A stretch of 64,000 nt of DNA from Mauremys mutica (Eukaryota > Chordata > Testudines > Geoemydidae), in assembly GCF_020497125.1 (NCBI RefSeq), contig NC_059082.1, forward strand, positions 26,620,965 to 26,684,964, read 5' to 3'. The notes beneath the pieces were generated by a model. The model saw nothing but the letters and a program-made list of their open reading frames with translations, searched no databases and had not been told where the DNA came from. The position numbers and the translations under genes are program-made. Shown in pieces: positions 43,791 to 54,527 of this stretch (positions are counted from its first letter, which is position 1; the number at the start of each line of letters is the position of its first letter).

Positions 43791-45796
43791 TCATGGCTAT
43801 TCCTTACCCTTTCATAGATTCCCATTTTCATTGTTCAGAAATATTTTCAGATTTGATGTGTATTCTTTGTGTACCCATTGCTTCTTTGATCTTTGTCTGC
43901 TTGGTCTTTTCGTTATTTTATTAAAGACAGTTTCAGATACATTGCCTCTACAGAGGGATTCAGGTTTTGCTCTCATAAGCATGTTAACTCCTAAGAGTCA
44001 CCATCAATCAGCACTTGAATGTTTAATGTCTTTCAATATCCTTTGTTTTGCCACAGTTCTCGGCCTTTTATTTTAAGTGCTTTCTAGTGTATCCCTCTTC
44101 AAATATGTTGCCTAAATGATCCCTGGTTGTCTTGTTCTGCTGTCTTCTTTCTTCATAGGAACTATAAATCACTTTCTGAAACAAGCCTGCTCTCTATCTA
44201 GTATCAGAAACATTTGCCTCCTCCCAAGTGCAGCCAAGGAAAGGGAGGTGAGTAAGCATTGTTGTTTTTACCATGCAGTCATCTCTTTGAGATGTACTTT
44301 TATTTGAAGTGAGGGAGGTGAACGAGCAAGGCTGCTTTAAAACAGAAATTACACTTGTCTTTGCTTAAAACCTTGAAGCTCTGTTCCCAAAAGGAGAAGA
44401 AAACAACAAAAACGCCATGCATGAGGCTGGGTTGGGTTGCAGTCTTTCAATGAAATGCTTTATGTATGTTTGAGTAGTTTATCTGACATGCAGTACAATG
44501 AAGGGAAAAGACCTTTTGCCTGACCAAACACAAGCACATAAGACTTAATGCACTTTGTCACACACAACAGAAGGCTACTAGTACACCTGGCAGGCATGCC
44601 TGGTTCTTACTAGGGGTTCCATGAAATATCTATCATGCTTGTAGGGGCAATAAGTTCCTTAACATGTAAGCTTTGCCATGTAGAGTTTTGGAAGGCTTCC
44701 CCCGCCCCACAATCTTGACCCCCTATATCATCACTGACCAGATACTGACATAAAAATAGGGTTTCTTAAATACACAAACTGTTCATAAAATCAAAACCTA
44801 GAATCCATAAGCAGATAGTTGTGGTGGAGCTCACTCGCCCTCGCAGCTCTGCTTTGCATTGGTGAGGGGTGTTGCCATGATCTTTGGCTCTAGCACCTCC
44901 TGTCAGCTGCCTGCCTTTGGCCCTGGGGCTTCTGTGGCTCAGCCCTCAGGCCAAGTCACCTAGAGTTCAAACCCCATTACACATTGTTCCTAAATAAAGG
45001 GCACTGAAGGAAATAGACTGAAAATGTAAATATTTTATTTACTGAAATTACACAGAAGAACCTACTATTACTACTCAGTTTTATTTATGTCTGGCTATTG
45101 TTTGATTTTCAATTCTCTAAAAAAAAAATAATTAAAATACAAGTTTCTCAGTGGTGCTGGTTGTGGTTTTTTATATAGTTATCAATGAACACAGCTGTAT
45201 AGGATGCGGTAAACTGCCTTTTTTAAGCTACAAGAATGCAATTCTGAGCCCAAGGTACAGATTCAGGGCAAATATAGGTGACATCAGCTTGATTCTGAGT
45301 GACCAGTCCAGAAGAGATGTCACATGCAATAAAACAGACAGCATCTTGCAGAAGACACTCATTTCACAGGATCAGGTCCATGCACACTAAGTTATTTTAC
45401 TCAGAAGATGAAACTCAATGGCCCCTTAAGACATTGGAAAACATTACTACAAAGTGCATGGGCCCTACTGCTTTTCACCTCAGGCCTTGGGTAGCTCAAT
45501 GGAGTTATGCCAGCTGACGATCTGACCCATAATGTTTCTTCTCAAGCTGAAAGACAACTTTGTACTACGCTGCTCTTTGTCTGTAGGTGATTGAAAACCC
45601 CCTTGGAGAACATAAGGAATGTTGCACATCATTACTTCAGCTTTAAAAAAAAAAGGAAGTAAATCTACTAAGTTACAGAGCTCCAAATTCCGATATTTTG
45701 CCTTGGAATGCACCAAAGCTTCTGCAAATGCCAAACTCCCCAATCTGACAGACACCTAGTACCAGCAACCTCAACCCTGTACCTCAAGAAAGGACT
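43791..45796. other. Long non-coding stretch
   Basis: No gene is recognised. Short hydrophobic open frames at 43709-44076 have no recognisable motif. A-runs near 45120 and 45640 are simple sequence. Confidence 0.35.
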
Positions 45797-47080
45797 ACGG
45801 TATACTCCCATTTAGCCAAAACCTTATTATCTGAAACACCCCATAATCCAAATCCCTTCCTTGTCCCCCAGCATGAGATACATGGGGGACAAGGAAGGGA
45901 TTCGCATAATGCAGAGGTTCAACTTCAGATAACAGAGTAGAGCGCCTCACCCTCCGCCCCCGGATTGTGAGGCGGATGAGCCCCTGGCTGCAGTGGTGGC
46001 TACCATGTGGCTGAATGGCTCCTGGGGCAGTGCAAGGAGCCAGGGCCAAATTAATTTTTTGTGAGACTGGTGCCAAACATATTTGTGGGCCCCCCTGGGG
46101 TAAGGAGCAAGGCCAGGCCAGGGGCAAGCACAGCAGGGCGAGGCGGGCAGACAGGATCCCCCTGGGGTGGCACGGAACCGGTACCTACCTCTCTCTTCCA
46201 GAGCCAGGTCCTTCCCAGCCAGTTTCTCTCTCTCTCTCTCTCTCTGAGCTGCAGCTGCTCTTCCCACCCTCCTGGTGGGGAGGCTGACTGCAGTTACTCC
46301 TGTAACTGGACTTTTAGTGTCCGGTCAGCAGTGCTGAACAGACACTACCAGGTCCACTTTCCAACCGGACCTTCTGGTCAAAAACCAGACACCTGGCAAC
46401 AGGGGCACTGGAACAGCGGGAGCAGGGGCCACAGCCCCATCACTTTTAGGACGCTATCCCCTCCCACTTTTTTCCTGCCTGGGGGTGGGGGGCGGGGTGG
46501 GGAAGGAGCAGAGAGGAGCAAGGAGTGGGTGAGGCCTTGAGGAAAGGTGGAGCAGGGATGGGAAGAGACAGACTGAGGTCAGGACCTTGGGGCAAGAGGC
46601 CAAGTGTAGGCAGGACCTCAGGGTGGAGCAGAGGCAGAGCCACAGGGGGAGCAGGATGCAGGTGGGGCCTTGGGGGGAGGACCAGAGCAAGGGAGACTAC
46701 AGTCCAGGTGCATTGCCCCCCACACACACACTTCTCAAGGCCTTCCAGCACTACTGCCTGGCAACCATAATCCTGGCAGGGCAGAGCAGAGTTCCAGCCA
46801 GGGGGAGGGGTCTCTGTTCTGCCCTGCACCTTGCACCTGCAGTGATTGGGTGTCGCTGGCCCAGCAACAGCAACAGGGAACCCTCTGCAGCCCCACTGTC
46901 ATGGGAGTGAGTGAGTGGGGCAGAGCTAAGACCCCTCCCCAGCCAGGACTGTGAAGAGCAGCAGCCTCGAGCCCCCGGTTCTGAATGACTCCTGCCCTCT
47001 CAGCTATCCGAACTCCCAATAACCTGAATCAAATCCATGTCCCTCTCCTCTGCTATTCAGACAATCAGGAGTACACTGTA
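45797..47080. mobile_element. Nested DNA-transposon mosaic
   Basis: The outer ends are similar: 'tatactcccatttagccaaa' on the left and, reversed, 'tacagtgtactcctgattgt' on the right, suggesting a Tc1/mariner or Tigger-like outer element, although the TIR match is short. Inside, 46300-46400 carries a 'tgtccggtcagcagtgctga' and 'aaaaccagacacctggcaac' MITE-type block, and 46040-46110 carries another GC-rich MITE-type edge. A CT dinucleotide run is at 46226-46246. The GC-rich open frames in this stretch are not genes. Confidence 0.5.
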
Positions 47081-48959
47081 ATGATTAATTCCCGGAAGCC
47101 AAATCGGGACACAGCACGGTCCATGTGTCCCAGGGGCCAGTTTCTCAAGTGCTCTCCCAGGTTGCCTTTCCAGTGTCAATATAGTTGTGTTTAGAATCCT
47201 CCAGTTCCCGAGTCCTGTGTTTCCTTAGCTTTGTAACTTTGGACTTTATTCAGCCAATGGTGCAGGGCCCTCTACCGTGGGAAACCTACCCAGAGGCACT
47301 GCTGTTGCTACAATTCTTGTTTCACTTGCGGGTCTGCAGTCAATGCGTGGATCCCAAGAGCAGCCAGCTTGCCTAAGGGACACATCCCCCAGCAGTCTCC
47401 ACCCATGGGGCTACTATGGAGTTCCAGCCAGATTTTAAAGCCACCTTCTTTTGACAGCCCCCCCCCGACCCCTTCATACCACCAGCTGCCCTCTTCCCAA
47501 CTTAAGTCCCCAGCAGAGAACAGCAGCCCCCCTCTAAGCAGTGGGACACACGTTGTATTCCATACACACCCTACTGGGGGTTCCATAAAACAGTTATCAT
47601 AAATATAAGCTACGCAATGTTGTAATGGTTATTTTATCTAAACCAAATAGAAACTTCTTAATCACCTTACAAGAGATGTACATTACCAAGATGTAAATTT
47701 TGACATAACCTCACATATACATATAGTTGAGTTGTGTGTGAAAAGCATGCCTTTTAATGTCACCACACAGCCAGATCAGAATGGGCACAGGTGCTACAGA
47801 AAGATCCAGCAGGCATCCTGAACTTGGAGAATTCCAGCTTCAATAATTCTCTATATGGAAACAGACATCTATGGTATGCCTTAGATCTGCTGCAGTCACT
47901 ATCTACTAACAAACCTATTGGAAGCTAACTTCCTTTGATAATATGATTCTTCCTTCAACCAGGGAATATAGCCTTTGAATTGAAACAAAGGAATACCATT
48001 CACGAAAATGATCATCTGTTCTCATGGTCAGTGCCAAAGGGCTAACAAGCCAGTAATTGCTGAAGCATAACCAGATCTTTCTCTGCCTTTCCTATATGCT
48101 GAAAGCTTGTGTGTGATCTCTGTGTGTTACTGACTACAATGTAGTAATGAGAGCCAGTCTGCAACCCAAATGAGACAGAGCAGCTCACACAAATCTGGCA
48201 ACTTATTTATTGAGTGACCTGTCAAACAGGTGGCAGGATTGGCTAAGTTACAATTTAGGTAAGAAGCACTTTTTCTGTTCATCTAATCAGGAAACCTCTA
48301 CCTCTAAAGTACATTATATTGTAGGAGATCCAGTCTCCTCTTGATGAGTGTGTATTAACGTTAATTGGAATTACTCATGTACATCAAATGGAGATTAGAC
48401 CTAGGAAAAAGAAAAAGACCCTGATCATATGTAGTGTGAACGGGATAGCCTTGCAAGGGGCCATTGTGAGCAGTGACTTCCCTTAGAAAACAATGGCATC
48501 TGTTTTCTGTTGACTAATGTGCCATAGCATGCAATTTTATGCTACATCAACTTATCTTAAATGCATGCTGTGGGATTTCGCATTCTAATACTGTACAAGT
48601 ATTCCCAGAGCACTGCTTGGTTTTCTAGCCATTATTGCTCGTATTACTGTCAATGCTGAAGGCAAATTACTAATGCTGCTAGCAAACTCTGAATTTGCTT
48701 TATATAGCAGAAGTATTACCTGGAAATAGGAGTGTTGCAATAACATGACCATTGACTTCAATGTGGAATTTGATGGGGGTGGGGGGGAAGGGAAAGTGTT
48801 AATTCTGAATACTAGTTAGAAATGCTACCCCAGTTAGAACTTTTAGACCAAGACAGATATTGCCATGAAGGAACACAAACAAGCACAATTTGTTAAAGAT
48901 ATTAAATTGTTTTAATTCCATAGCCCCTTCAGTCTAATAATCTCCAAACCACTTTTAAA
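47081..48959. other. Long non-coding stretch
   Basis: No gene is recognised. About 47370-47590 is C-rich. A G-run lies near 48780. Confidence 0.35.
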
Positions 48960-49130
48960 CCTCATCTGAACTAAGGCTCAGCATCCTTTGAGGTCAATTG
49001 TGTCATCATCCTAATTTTTCAAATGAGGAATGGAGGCCTAGAGAATTTAAGTTACTTGAACAAGGTCACAAAACAAAGTGTGACAAAACACCAGAAGAGA
49101 ACTCAGATCTCCCTTATGTAGGAGATGAGT
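48960..49130 (+). repeat. MIR-like SINE, decayed
   Basis: Blocks 'tttttcaaatgaggaatgga', 'ggcctagagaatttaagtta' and 'cttgaacaaggtcaca' match the MIR core order. Confidence 0.6.
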
Positions 49131-49559
49131 CATGATTAGGTTCCTCATACTGAGGAACCAGAGCCACTTCCAGACAAAGCAGAGGCCTTTCCATAGCTCT
49201 AACACTACATCTGCTTGTTTTTGTCTATTCCCTGTTTTATTGTGCTTGTTTTCTAATGTTCTGGTAGTATTTTTTCCTATCAGCTTGTTGTGACAGTCTA
49301 TACTATTATGTTCACCATTGGAGAACTGAAGAGACAGTTATTCGACAGTCCAGACTGTACCCTGGGTAATGTCACACTGGTGTAAATGTCTTACTTGGGT
49401 TCATTCCCTCACTACCCATTGTTTTCCCTTGATCCTTTTACCTGTGACATATCTGCAGTATCATGAACACATGCAGCCACTGACTTTGCGTGAGTTTTTT
49501 GGGTGTGACAGAGCTGAAAACACCTTCACGCTTTCTCTCGAGCTCCCCTCAGGCTTCTG

Positions 49560-49720
49560 AGGAACTCCCCATAAACATCCACAAGCCCTCTGAGGCAGGG
49601 CCTGTCTTTTTGGTTGGTGTTTGCACAGCGCCTAGCACAATGGGGGCGGGGGGCACGAAGCGTTGGGAGGGAGGTTGTCCATGACAAGGGCTCCTAGGCA
49701 CTAAGGTAATACAAATAAAT
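49560..49720 (+). repeat. Old SINE-type tail
   Basis: Contains 'aggcagggcctgtctttttg', 'gtttgcacagcgcctagcac', 'gggctcctaggcacta' and 'taatacaaataaataa', a frequent reptile and bird repeat end. The exact family name is uncertain. Confidence 0.55.
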
Positions 49721-49984
49721 AAGATGATGGAATTTGCTCCAGGTTTTTGTTTATAAAGCCTAACAAATCAGTTTATAGTTCTAATGTAGGATTCAGACCC
49801 ATCTGGGCTTCTGAGCTACCAAATGAAAGACGGTTCTGTAACAAGTAAGTTTGCTGAAGGAGTAAGAGTTCAGAGTAGACATTAGAAAATAGCTTTTATT
49901 GGTAAAACCAATTGAACAATTAAATAAACTGTGACCATTGCCTAGAATGGATCACCACTGAGAATGCCACACTCAGGGCTGAGA

Positions 49985-51000
49985 CACCTCAAGGACTAGT
50001 GCTTTATTCTATCATCAGAGTCACCAAACCAGTAACAAAATGAGCTTCTGTAGCACCACATTGGTTAACAAAAAGCAAAACTGAAGACCCCTTTAGGCAT
50101 TCTAGATCCTGGTTCCAGATCCAGACAAATTAGTCTAATATAGTGAGAGGTTACTGAAAACCCAATTCACTGTACATGAGATTCTACCAATCCCAAAGGA
50201 TGAGATACTTATCCCCAGGTCAATATATATATTTAGTATCTTAGCCAAATAGCATGCTGTCAGCCAATTCTTAGTAAACTAAAGATTTATTAATAATCAA
50301 AGAAAAAAGAGTTAAATGGTTAAAGAATCATAGACTAGTGATTGGCAAATCCTCAGATCCGAACTGTAGCACTGATGGTAAATTTGCTAGTTTGCACGAA
50401 AGTCTCTCTGGAATCATTCCAACAGGCCAGAATCCAAAGGCAGTTTACATGTAGAGTCAGTTCAAGTCTTCCCACTCATTTTCCAGGGTATTCCAAGTAA
50501 CTACTTGGAAGATCTCAGTCCCCTTTCCCTGTTCAAAGTTCAGCAGACTAGAGATGCAGAATCAGGCCCAAGGTTTCTCTTTTATAGCTGAAACAGGCTG
50601 TCAAGTGTTTTGAGCACGGCATGTGACTGCAGCTCCTTCTTTGTTGAGCGCATACTGACCTATTCATGGAAGTTAACCTTCCATTTCCTATGCATACATA
50701 GGTAATCTAATTACACTGATTTACATAAGGGAATTGCTGGTTATTCATTAGGAACAAAGCTAGATAAACTGAAGACAATATAGATAATATTACCAGTTTC
50801 CTGCAGTGACTCACATCTTTGATCTTCAGGTTAACTGAACACAGTCGCATACATAATATAAAGGCAATTAAGACATGAAAGGGACTTAGCATCTATACAC
50901 TAATTTATTTACATTGGTAAACTAACACGATATAGATACATAGGCAAACATTTATCATCTCCCTTGATTCCTACTACTAATGAATAGGTTAGTGATTGCT
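49985..51000 (-). repeat. LTR-like repeat family L, copy 3
   Basis: Blocks are 'caccaaaccagtaacaaaat', 'ggttactgaaaacccaattc', 'gatacttatccccaggtcaa', 'cagccaattcttagtaaact' and 'aaagatttattaataatcaa' (AATAAA in the complement). The same order as copies 1 and 2. Confidence 0.6.
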
Positions 51001-52924
51001 GGTCTGCTTACATCTCTCTGATATTCACACACATGTGAATTGTACTGATTACAATTGCAATGCCTATGAAATTATGGGTCATACACGGGGGGGGGGGGGG
51101 GAGTTAGCTGGTTTGCCAGCATAACAAACTACTAAGTGTTGCAATCCCAAGATGATCACCATGTGCTCATAGACAGGTTAGATGAGTGAGAATGATAGGA
51201 GCAATCATGCAAATTAAGAGGTTGAGATGACAGAGCAGGAAAAAAAAACACCATTATGGGTCATCCTATCTATTTTTCTAATCTTTCAGCTTCTGGTTTC
51301 AGCTATTCTATCCCATGCAGATAGTTCTGGAGTTCTTATTAAAGCATTTTCTCTCTATTTGCTATTTCTAAACAGAAATCCTTGCAAACAAAGTATAGCG
51401 GAGAGTTTACAAAATACTCTTTAGAGCTCACCAAGTCTACTTAACCATTCTGACAATATCATTTCTGTGACCCTTACATTCTCATTAATGAGGTCCTCCA
51501 GGTCTTGGGGGAATGGGGAACTTCCACTTGAATCATATGCCTTTGCTGTTAGCTCCACTTTTCCTAATTTAAGAGGATGTCCCAGTTCTGATTTGTAAAA
51601 GAACCCATGAGATGTGGGTGAAATGCATGATTTGAAGGCTGAAAAGTTTACAGAACTGTAGAAACATTTTTCCAGTTGAGATTCAGGAGTAAATGTGCAT
51701 TACATTTTTTTCCCCCTCAAGTGAGAGGAACTTCTGAAGTTCTCTTGGTTTTTTGAAGATCCATATTTTTGTGCAGGTGTAATCTCCAGGTGACATCAGT
51801 CAGTCAATGTCCTGACCACATAAGTAGTCCTCCTAACTAGCGCTGTTTGAAGCTTTCATAACAAAAGGAAAGAACTGATTAAAAGTAGCCAGCTTGAGAT
51901 TTCAGTGTGCCCGTGGAACTCAGGATGGCTTTCCCATAATGGTTACCACAACTCCCACACCTGTTAGTAAACTTGGAGAGAGATTTGAACACATCTGACT
52001 GAACTGTGATTTTGGGTGGAAAAAACTGACTGTATACAGTCATATTTGTGCTTTGCTGTGAGGCCTTTTTGTTTTGCTTGAATGGGAAACTCAAAAATAA
52101 GCCTTAAGGGACTACAAACTCCCATGAAGTGCCAAGTGAAAAAAGTTCATCTGAAGTTCTGTAAAGGGAGAATTTGGTTCACAAAACTCCATTCCCAACA
52201 CCTGCCAGCACAGGTGGTGAGATACCAAGATGAGGAATGAAACATAGGTATCTACACAGTGGGGTAAAGATTAATCCAATGGCATTAGGCAGGCTCACCT
52301 GCAACATCCAGATCATCTCCCGCTCCATAAATCTCATGTGAGGGAATTTTTTAGGAAAGCCACATCAGGCTCCACTCAGAGATCAACCCAACACTGTTTA
52401 ATTGCCTTGGCCCAAGCAGAGGGCCTGCCTCCAAATCTGGTGGTTCCCCTAAGATCCACTGAGGTCCTGTGCCTCTTCCTCACCTCAGCTCTATTGGAGG
52501 GGGACTAATAGCTGTGGCTGCTCTTGGGACACCCAGGAAGGTCTCCAGGAAATCCAGGACAGTTGGGAGCTGTATTCATGTCTCCAGGGAATCTCCTTAG
52601 GGCTAGGCAACCCTTTGTCCATGGCTGCTCAATTTCCAAGAAGTCTACGGGCAGGCAGTGCCATGGAGACAGCTGAACCCCCCACTTCCCTAATACTGTA
52701 GGAACCTAGCTTAAAAACATTTTTTTTCTTAACAAATTTTGTAGAGATCTACTAATATTTCAGAAAAGCAAAGTGATCTTCAGTGACCTTTTCAAGTTTA
52801 TAAAAGAAATGCTCTAAATTATAGTTAAACCAGGATGATAGGAACCATGAAATCAAGCTATATGTAAAGTGGTGCACTGGATCAACTGGTTAAATCACTC
52901 CCATATTCAGCAAGGTTTCTTCCT
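51001..52924. other. Long non-coding stretch with a poly-G tract
   Basis: A G-run is at about 51087-51101. No gene is recognised. Confidence 0.35.
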
Positions 52925-53147
52925 TGAGGTAAAAGCAATGACAAGTCCTTGTGGCACCTAAGAGACTAACAAATTTATTTGGGCATAAGCTTTCGTGGGC
53001 TAGAACCCACTTCATCAGATGCATGGAGTGGAAAATACAGGAGCGGGTATTTTTATCTTGTGTGAGAAATTCATTAACAAAGCACAATTAATTGACATTC
53101 CCTCCACTAATAACAGTAACAATAACTGCAGTAAGTGTAGGGGTGAC
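52925..53147 (-). repeat. Penelope-like retroelement tail, minus copy
   Basis: Reads, on the minus strand, 'ttgtgctttgttaatgaatt', 'ctcacacaagataaaaatac', 'tattttccactccatgcatc', 'tgatgaagtgggttctagcc', 'cacgaaagcttatgcccaaa', 'taaatttgttagtctcttag' and 'gtgccacaaggacttgtcat'. This is a common turtle tail that I believe belongs to a Penelope-like element. It carries the hammerhead-like core described separately. Confidence 0.65.
52981..53018 (-). ncRNA. Hammerhead-ribozyme-like core (minus copy)
   Basis: On the minus strand: CTGATGA at 53018-53012, a 6-bp stem gtgggt/gcccac with loop tcta, then GAAA at 52994-52991, then gcttatgc as a possible 2-bp stem III hairpin. This is the order of conserved parts in a hammerhead ribozyme (CUGANGA, stem II, GAAA). 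The base expected to pair with the last A of GAAA is C instead of U, and stem I was not found, so activity is doubtful. Hammerheads are known in Penelope-like elements. Confidence 0.5.
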
Positions 53148-53345
53148 TTACCTTGCACTTGGTAAGGCAAATCACATCTTTTCATGTATTTATACCTGCT
53201 CCTGTATTTTCCACTCCATGCATCTGATGAAGTGGGTTCTAGACCATGAAAGCTTATGCCCAAATAAATGTGTTAGTCTTTAAGGTGCCACAAGGACTCC
53301 TCATTGTTTTTGCTGATACAGACTAACACGGCTACCCCTTCTTGA
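53148..53345 (+). repeat. Penelope-like retroelement tail, plus copy
   Basis: The plus-strand counterpart: 'ccttgcacttggtaaggcaa', 'tcatgtatttatacctgctc', 'ccactccatgcatctgatga', 'agtgggttctagaccatgaa', 'agcttatgcccaaataaatg', 'aaggtgccacaaggactcct' and 'gatacagactaacacggcta'. It faces away from the minus copy, so the pair forms an inverted repeat around about 200 bases. Confidence 0.65.
53224..53259 (+). ncRNA. Hammerhead-ribozyme-like core (plus copy)
   Basis: CTGATGA at 53224-53230, stem II strand gtgggt with partner accat (weakened by mutation), GAAA at 53248-53251, then gcttatgc. Compared with the minus copy, two changes damage stem II, so this copy is probably dead. Confidence 0.4.
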
Positions 53346-53760
53346 GGTAGTAATCTTTGCGTTCTGGAGTGAGTTTGTTACAACAAAGTAGCTCCTTCTC
53401 CCAAAAGTAGTTCCAGTCAACTTTGTGGGACTGCATTTAATATAAGGCACTACTCTACTAGAGAAAGGGTGTCAGAATCCATCCCTAGGAGGAACTCTAT
53501 CACCTCAAAGCAGTCGTTAATAAAAAAAAAATAGTTTGCTATGTTTCTTCCAAGTGCCTGACTGGGCCCTCAGCACTACACCTCACACATGACCAGGGCA
53601 GAAACAAGCAGTGCTCCCTGCCTACTTGACAAGGCCTGTTCACCCTGTCACAGCACAAATAGAGTACACACCTTTATAGTGACATTTGTACACATCACAA
53701 TTATTAACCCCTGCTCTGATTTCCAGTAGACAATGTACCATGCAATGACTTTTCTTTGAA
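53346..53760. other. Non-coding spacer
   Basis: No gene is recognised; A-run near 53523. Confidence 0.3.
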
Positions 53761-53856
53761 GTCACCCCTACACTTACTGCAGTTATTCTTATTAGTGGAG
53801 GGAAATGTCAGTTAATTGTGCTTTGTTAATGAATTTCTCACACAAGATAAAAATCT
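53761..53856 (+). repeat. Partial Penelope-like tail (inverse copy of 53049-53147)
   Basis: 'cacccctacacttactgcag', 'gtggagggaaatgtcagtta', 'attgtgctttgttaatgaat' and 'ttctcacacaagataaaaat' are the reverse complement of 53049-53147. The tail ends before the hammerhead-like core. Confidence 0.75.
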
Positions 53857-54390
53857 GCCTGCTTATGTTAAACTAAAAAACATTTTTTTCTTGTACAAAA
53901 GCAGTCATCTATTATAGCTGAGGTTAGCAAAACTGTTTATTAAGTGAGGCATTTCAGCGTATCATGTTTGATTCCCCCTCACCGGCTCCCCTCTACACAC
54001 ACAAACCCCAACTTGGATGTCTCTAGATTTGTGAACTATTTAGATTAGTCTTTTCCTTTAGTCATTTTGCAATATGTTCAGACTGAGCCAACCAACTTTG
54101 AGCTAACTACCCACGACCTTCAGCTGCATTTCAGAACAGAATATTCACCCTCATTGTGATCTGTTCAAAACTGAGCATTGCTGAATAAGGTAGGGACCCA
54201 GCTCTAAATTTAATTTCTGCCAAAAGCAACATAAAATGAAAATGTATTTGGATGAAAGTAAATTCAGTTCACATTAGAGTGAGGCACAGAAAGAAAATAT
54301 TGGAACAGTGAACAGAACACTTAAAGGTTAAAGGTTAACGATTAATGGGTAACCATTTCTTCCAAAGTATTGATAATCTTCTATGTCTCT
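53857..54390. other. Non-coding stretch upstream of the signal-peptide exon
   Basis: No repeat family is recognised. Confidence 0.3.
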
Positions 54391-54397
54391 TTGGCAG

Positions 54398-54527
54398 CAG
54401 AAAATTAGTAGTGAAAGCCTCAGTGTTCGTGTGGAAAGAGAAGAAATGAGAAGTTTCCGATTTCTCTCACTTTTGTTGCTTTTCTTCATCTTTACTCAAG
54501 CAAATACACATGGAGGGAAGAAAAAAG
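54398..54527 (+). CDS. Probable host exon encoding a start codon and signal peptide
   Basis: A pyrimidine-rich acceptor (tatgtctctttggcag) ends at 54397. The exon starts with untranslated sequence, then ATG at 54446 with A at -3 (gaagaaATGA). The 27 codons to the donor (gtaata at 54528) give a classic secretory signal: Met-Arg-Ser, then a Leu/Phe-rich core (FLSLLLLFFIFT), a QA cleavage-type end, then NTHGGKKK. The intron is in phase 1, as is usual after signal-peptide exons of extracellular proteins. A second acceptor AG at 54399-54400 is also possible. No downstream exon of the same gene was found in the window, so its introns are long or the gene is not complete here. I cannot name the gene. 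A chance frame is possible but the combination of acceptor, start, hydrophobic core and donor is unusual. Confidence 0.55.

Noticed and set aside
43709..44076. Two overlapping hydrophobic plus-strand open frames
   Set aside because: They begin within a CR1 tail and continue into AT/T-rich sequence; the hydrophobic residues reflect base composition.
46061..46954. Several overlapping GC-rich open frames that could be taken for a CpG-island gene
   Set aside because: They occur on both strands inside the DNA-transposon mosaic 45797-47080 and show no domain or splice structure.
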